DNA of 19,785 nt, taken from contig CAZSAT010000123.1 of assembly GCA_964604675.1 (NCBI GenBank), forward strand, positions 1 to 19,785, read 5' to 3'. A model generated the notes under the pieces. The model worked only from the letters and a program-made list of their open reading frames with translations, searched no databases and was not told where the DNA came from. Of this stretch, positions 17,801-19,785 are shown piece after piece. Numbering within the stretch: position 1 is the first letter of the stretch; each line of letters starts with the position of its first letter. The stretch comes from CAZSAT01 sp964604675 (GTDB lineage Bacteria > Myxococcota_A > UBA796 > CAJQPC01). The translations under genes and the position numbers were made by a program.

Positions 17801-19785
17801 AAGACCGCTCCTCGAGCTGGGCAGACCATTCACCGATGCGGGCCTCGATCGCCTGTTGGTTTCCCTCCACCAGCTCACGAGGTGGAATCGGACTGGTAGC
17901 CATCGCTTCGGCGAGCCGGATCAGGGCTTCGAGGGACGAGTGGTCCTGTCCACCTGGAAGCTCGATCAGCGCCGTGAACTCACCGGTCGCCCTCGAAAGC
18001 TTGGTTCCTGAGATCTCGAGCTTGGCGAGGGTGTCGACCAGCTCCCGTTGCCATCGCGGAGACCACTCCGCCCGCCGACAGCCGCGCCATGGATGCCGAG
18101 AGGGAATCGGCACATCCCGTCCAGCCACCTCCAGCTGGGTGATGGCGCCGCTCACGGCCAGCCAGCGTTGCCGCGTGAGCGGCTGACTGTCGAGGGTCAG
18201 CTCGGGCGCCTCGCGAACACCGATGAGGGCGCTCAGCCCCCCGTGAGCGGATGGGCCGAAGCCCGAGGGACCCCGCAGGAGCGCGGCGTACTCGTTGAGC
18301 CGGTCGCGGTGCTGCTCCAGCGATCGTGCCTGCTCCAGCCACTGCTCGGGTTCAGCCGCCCCGGCTGCCGCCCTGGCCGACCGCAGCTGCTCGATCACCG
18401 AGCGCTTGCTGGCCTTGTGAGAGTGGAGCTCCAGACAGAAGGGACCCAGGCCGACCGCCGCCAATCGGCGATGCACCACCTCCAGCGCCGCCATCTTCTC
18501 CGACACGAAGAGCACCGTGCTGCCCTCGGCCAGAGCTTGTGCGATGACGTTCGTGATGGTCTGGGACTTGCCCGTGCCGGGCGGACCCTGCAGGACAAAG
18601 CTGTTGCCTTGGCTCACCCCGACGATGGCTGAGAGCTGGGTGGGGTCTGCGTCCAAGACGGTCAGCAGGTCCTGCGGCCGGTTCTTGGCGTCCAGATCTG
18701 ACTCGTCGAGGAAGGGTTCCACGACGGGGAACGCGGTCTCGCCCCCGTGGAAGATCTGACGAACCACGTCGTTCTGGAGCAGGAGCTCGCTGTTGTCCTC
18801 CAGGTCCTTCCACATCAGGAACTTGGTGAAGGTGAAGGGCGCCAGTGAGCAGGTCTCGACAACTTCCCACCCCGGTTGAGGCAGGACCAGCTTGCGGAAA
18901 CGCTGCAACACCAACGGCACGTCCACACCCGCCTCATCCTCGGGCAGTGTCTCCAGACGCGTGTCGACGAGGCCGTAGTCCTTCTCCAGCAGCTTCAGCA
19001 GGGTGATGTTGACGCGGGTGTCGTCCTCGGCAGCCTGGATGCGGAATGGCCGGGTGCCGGTGCCGCGCTCGATGGTGATGGGCACGAGGAGCAAGGGCGC
19101 GAGGCGCTCCCGGTCCGACGCGCTCTGTTGCCAACGCATGAAACCGACCGCCAGATAGACCGACACGGTGCCGGTCTCTTCCATCGCAGAGCGCGCATAG
19201 CGGTACAGCTCCAGCATGCGCTTCGCCAGGTCCGCCTCGGTGTGCTGCGCGACCAGCTCGCCTCTGTCCCAACGCTGCTGAACCCAGGCGTCATCCAAGA
19301 CGATGCCGGTCTGGGTCTCCATGAGCCCCTCGTCCCTTCCCGAGGTGCGACTGGGTCGTGGGACGACGCCCAGGGTGTGCCCCACGGCCAACGTGTCCTC
19401 GATGGCGCCAACATCGAGCGCGGCCAGGGAGACCGCCCGCTTGCCTGGGCGGAAGTTGAGCAAGCTGTTCCGCAAGGTGAGGTCCAACAGCTTGTCCTTC
19501 CAGCGGGCCACTCGGCTGCGGTCCCTGACGCGAACCGCTTCGTCGTCGTCCAGCAGCTCCAGCCGCACGCCCTCGGCCTCCCCGGGCGCCTCCTCGCCTT
19601 CCGGGTCGGGCAGGTCCAGGTCGTCACCCGCCGCGGTGAGGGGAAGGGGGCGGATGTCGAACATCCTGGCGGCGTGTACATCGACCACGAAGCGAAACGC
19701 ATCCGTGTCGCGGAGATGGCGATTCGCGACTTCACAAGCGCTCGCGAAGGACCGGCCCTGGGTGATGGAGGATGAGTCGAAGACC
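14868..19785 (-). CDS. DUF4011 SF1 helicase with MTES_1575-type nuclease and DUF3320, 5'-partial
   Basis: Residues are counted from an in-frame GTG at 19688, but the frame is open for 32 more codons to the window edge. Its translation there (SITQGRSFASACE, AFRFVVDVHAARM) resembles the sequence before DUF4011 in full-length homologues. The true start therefore lies outside. Domains: DUF4011 (~55-235, KLLDLTLRNSLLNF); SF1 core with Walker A QGPPGTGKSQT (K374), motif II VFDEASQIPPWD (D990, E991), GDSRQLPPTS, and a C-terminal half with VQGDERDV and NVAVTRARE; an MTES_1575-like endonuclease (~1290-1400) with RVDLGV (D1316) and GVECDGATYH (E1333, D1335); DUF3320 (~1455-1530). A hydrophobic stretch (~655-667) lies in the long helicase insertion. 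These proteins belong to COG1112 and are common in defence islands. The catalytic residues are intact. Substrate unknown; DNA or RNA unwinding coupled to cleavage is inference. Confidence 0.9.
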   Translation of the reverse strand, partial: VFDSSSITQGRSFASACEVANRHLRDTDAFRFVVDVHAARMFDIRPLPLTAAGDDLDLPDPEGEEAPGEAEGVRLELLDDDEAVRVRDRSRVARWKDKLLDLTLRNSLLNFRPGKRAVSLAALDVGAIEDTLAVGHTLGVVPRPSRTSGRDEGLMETQTGIVLDDAWVQQRWDRGELVAQHTEADLAKRMLELYRYARSAMEETGTVSVYLAVGFMRWQQSASDRERLAPLLLVPITIERGTGTRPFRIQAAEDDTRVNITLLKLLEKDYGLVDTRLETLPEDEAGVDVPLVLQRFRKLVLPQPGWEVVETCSLAPFTFTKFLMWKDLEDNSELLLQNDVVRQIFHGGETAFPVVEPFLDESDLDAKNRPQDLLTVLDADPTQLSAIVGVSQGNSFVLQGPPGTGKSQTITNVIAQALAEGSTVLFVSEKMAALEVVHRRLAAVGLGPFCLELHSHKASKRSVIEQLRSARAAAGAAEPEQWLEQARSLEQHRDRLNEYAALLRGPSGFGPSAHGGLSALIGVREAPELTLDSQPLTRQRWLAVSGAITQLEVAGRDVPIPSRHPWRGCRRAEWSPRWQRELVDTLAKLEISGTKLSRATGEFTALIELPGGQDHSSLEALIRLAEAMATSPIPPRELVEGNQQAIEARIGEWSAQLEERSSLWGQLSARYETSLLERDLTALHGSFAKWADAFFLLAFFMLWSSRAAVKVFARTALASNATLLEDLTAARRIQGLDSRLTAAPAPDLLGRAWRGTDTEPGRVRELMEWAGRARRAVIAVAPLPDQRATRERLRGLVTEDATLFQVGNPANAALTAFQDAHQEYTELLRLAELELGPLGMTLDEVGSRARSATGNPEDLSAWCAWVRAATDARNHGLGPAVDQLEAGSLRIEDLGGAIRRALLMDWWEELLEREHKLARFRGTDHEALIARFGQLEADWTGIARALVRARIAKRIPDADAPGEMRILERELQKKRRHKPLRVLFRDVPTIIRALKPCMLMSPLSVAKYVAAGGEPFDLVVFDEASQIPPWDAIGAIARGRQVAVVGDSRQLPPTSFFSREDDDDGDEEDLEDLESILDEAIAARLPQLSLGWHYRSRHESLIAFSNHHYYDNRLNTFPSPEETVAGLGVQFRRVDGHYDRGRSRTNPREAQAIVEEVVQRLNDPDRASTSIGIVTFNSQQQRHIEDLLDLARQRHPAIEAFFTDAVLEPVFVKNLENVQGDERDVMMFSICYGPDAGGHITMNFGPLNRRGGERRLNVAVTRAREELLVFSTLTADHIRLSSTRSVGVKHLRAFLDYARRGPIAIQEAISVAPTEDTDSPFEDEVRAVLHARGWEVHTQVGCSGYRVDLGVVDPERPGRYLLGVECDGATYHSSANARARDRQRQGVLEYLGWTIHRVWSTDWWHRQSLEIDRLEAALEAAGRSPLAPRNQTNEQLVLPEPEEVQPVVQASRAPQNPPNAIPYESASVVLLGTSEQFYEPRARVQIAERLQAIVAVEGPVHVDRAARILVACWGMARVGRTLRNTIADALRVCPGVKRIGDFYWLADVALADWEFFRQPADGDRRSPAEIPAEEWAAAALWVVRRARSLSRDELERETAKLLGFAQLGRKVRAGAGRGVDHLVGRGAIAAEDGRIRLP

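Noticed and set aside
181..19785. BREX, DISARM or classical restriction-modification
   Set aside because: There is no PglZ, DUF1998, PLD-type DrmC or DNA methyltransferase in the window. Only generic helicase and nuclease domains are shared with those systems.

Overview
This is a compact, clearly high-GC stretch whose codons prefer G or C in the third position. It looks like part of an anti-mobile-element (defence) island of a high-GC bacterium. Myxococcota or another high-GC proteobacterial lineage is my guess, but no taxonomic marker is present. Almost every base is coding. There are no rRNA, tRNA, CRISPR or insertion-sequence features that I can see, and no gene-free stretch exceeds about 180 bases.

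Layout. Positions 1-125 hold the 3' end of a plus-strand gene of unknown function. Converging on it is a minus-strand two-gene operon (7310 down to 181). The first gene encodes a 1796-residue protein with a sacsin/NO VEIN-type Hsp90-like ATPase domain at the N-terminus and a DUF3883 (NOV_C) nuclease-like domain at the C-terminus. It is translationally coupled to the second gene, a NERD-nuclease/superfamily-1 helicase. A 181-bp divergent control region (7311-7491) separates this operon from a plus-strand four-gene operon (7492-14850). That operon reads as a Wadjet-type system, jetA-jetB-jetC-jetD, in which A, B and C look like MukF, MukE and MukB and D is a Toprim (topoisomerase VI-like) nuclease. 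All three internal junctions are ATGA overlaps. Converging on jetD, with only 17 bases between the stops, is a very large minus-strand gene. It encodes a DUF4011 / SF1 helicase / MTES_1575-type nuclease / DUF3320 protein. Its reading frame runs open through the right edge of the window, so its true N-terminus lies outside.

How the parts may work together. By analogy with studied Wadjet/MukBEF complexes, JetABC would be an SMC motor that extrudes DNA loops and JetD would cut small closed circular DNA, limiting plasmids. The flanking units each join an ATPase or helicase to a PD-(D/E)xK-like nuclease. This suggests separate layers acting on foreign DNA or RNA. The least explained unit is the Hsp90-like ATPase-DUF3883 plus NERD-helicase pair, which I consider the best candidate for an incompletely described system. 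The similarity of the SMC operon to true MukFEB, rather than to the more divergent DUF3375-type Wadjet core, is the second point of interest. Family calls rest on motifs and remembered homologues; no search was run.
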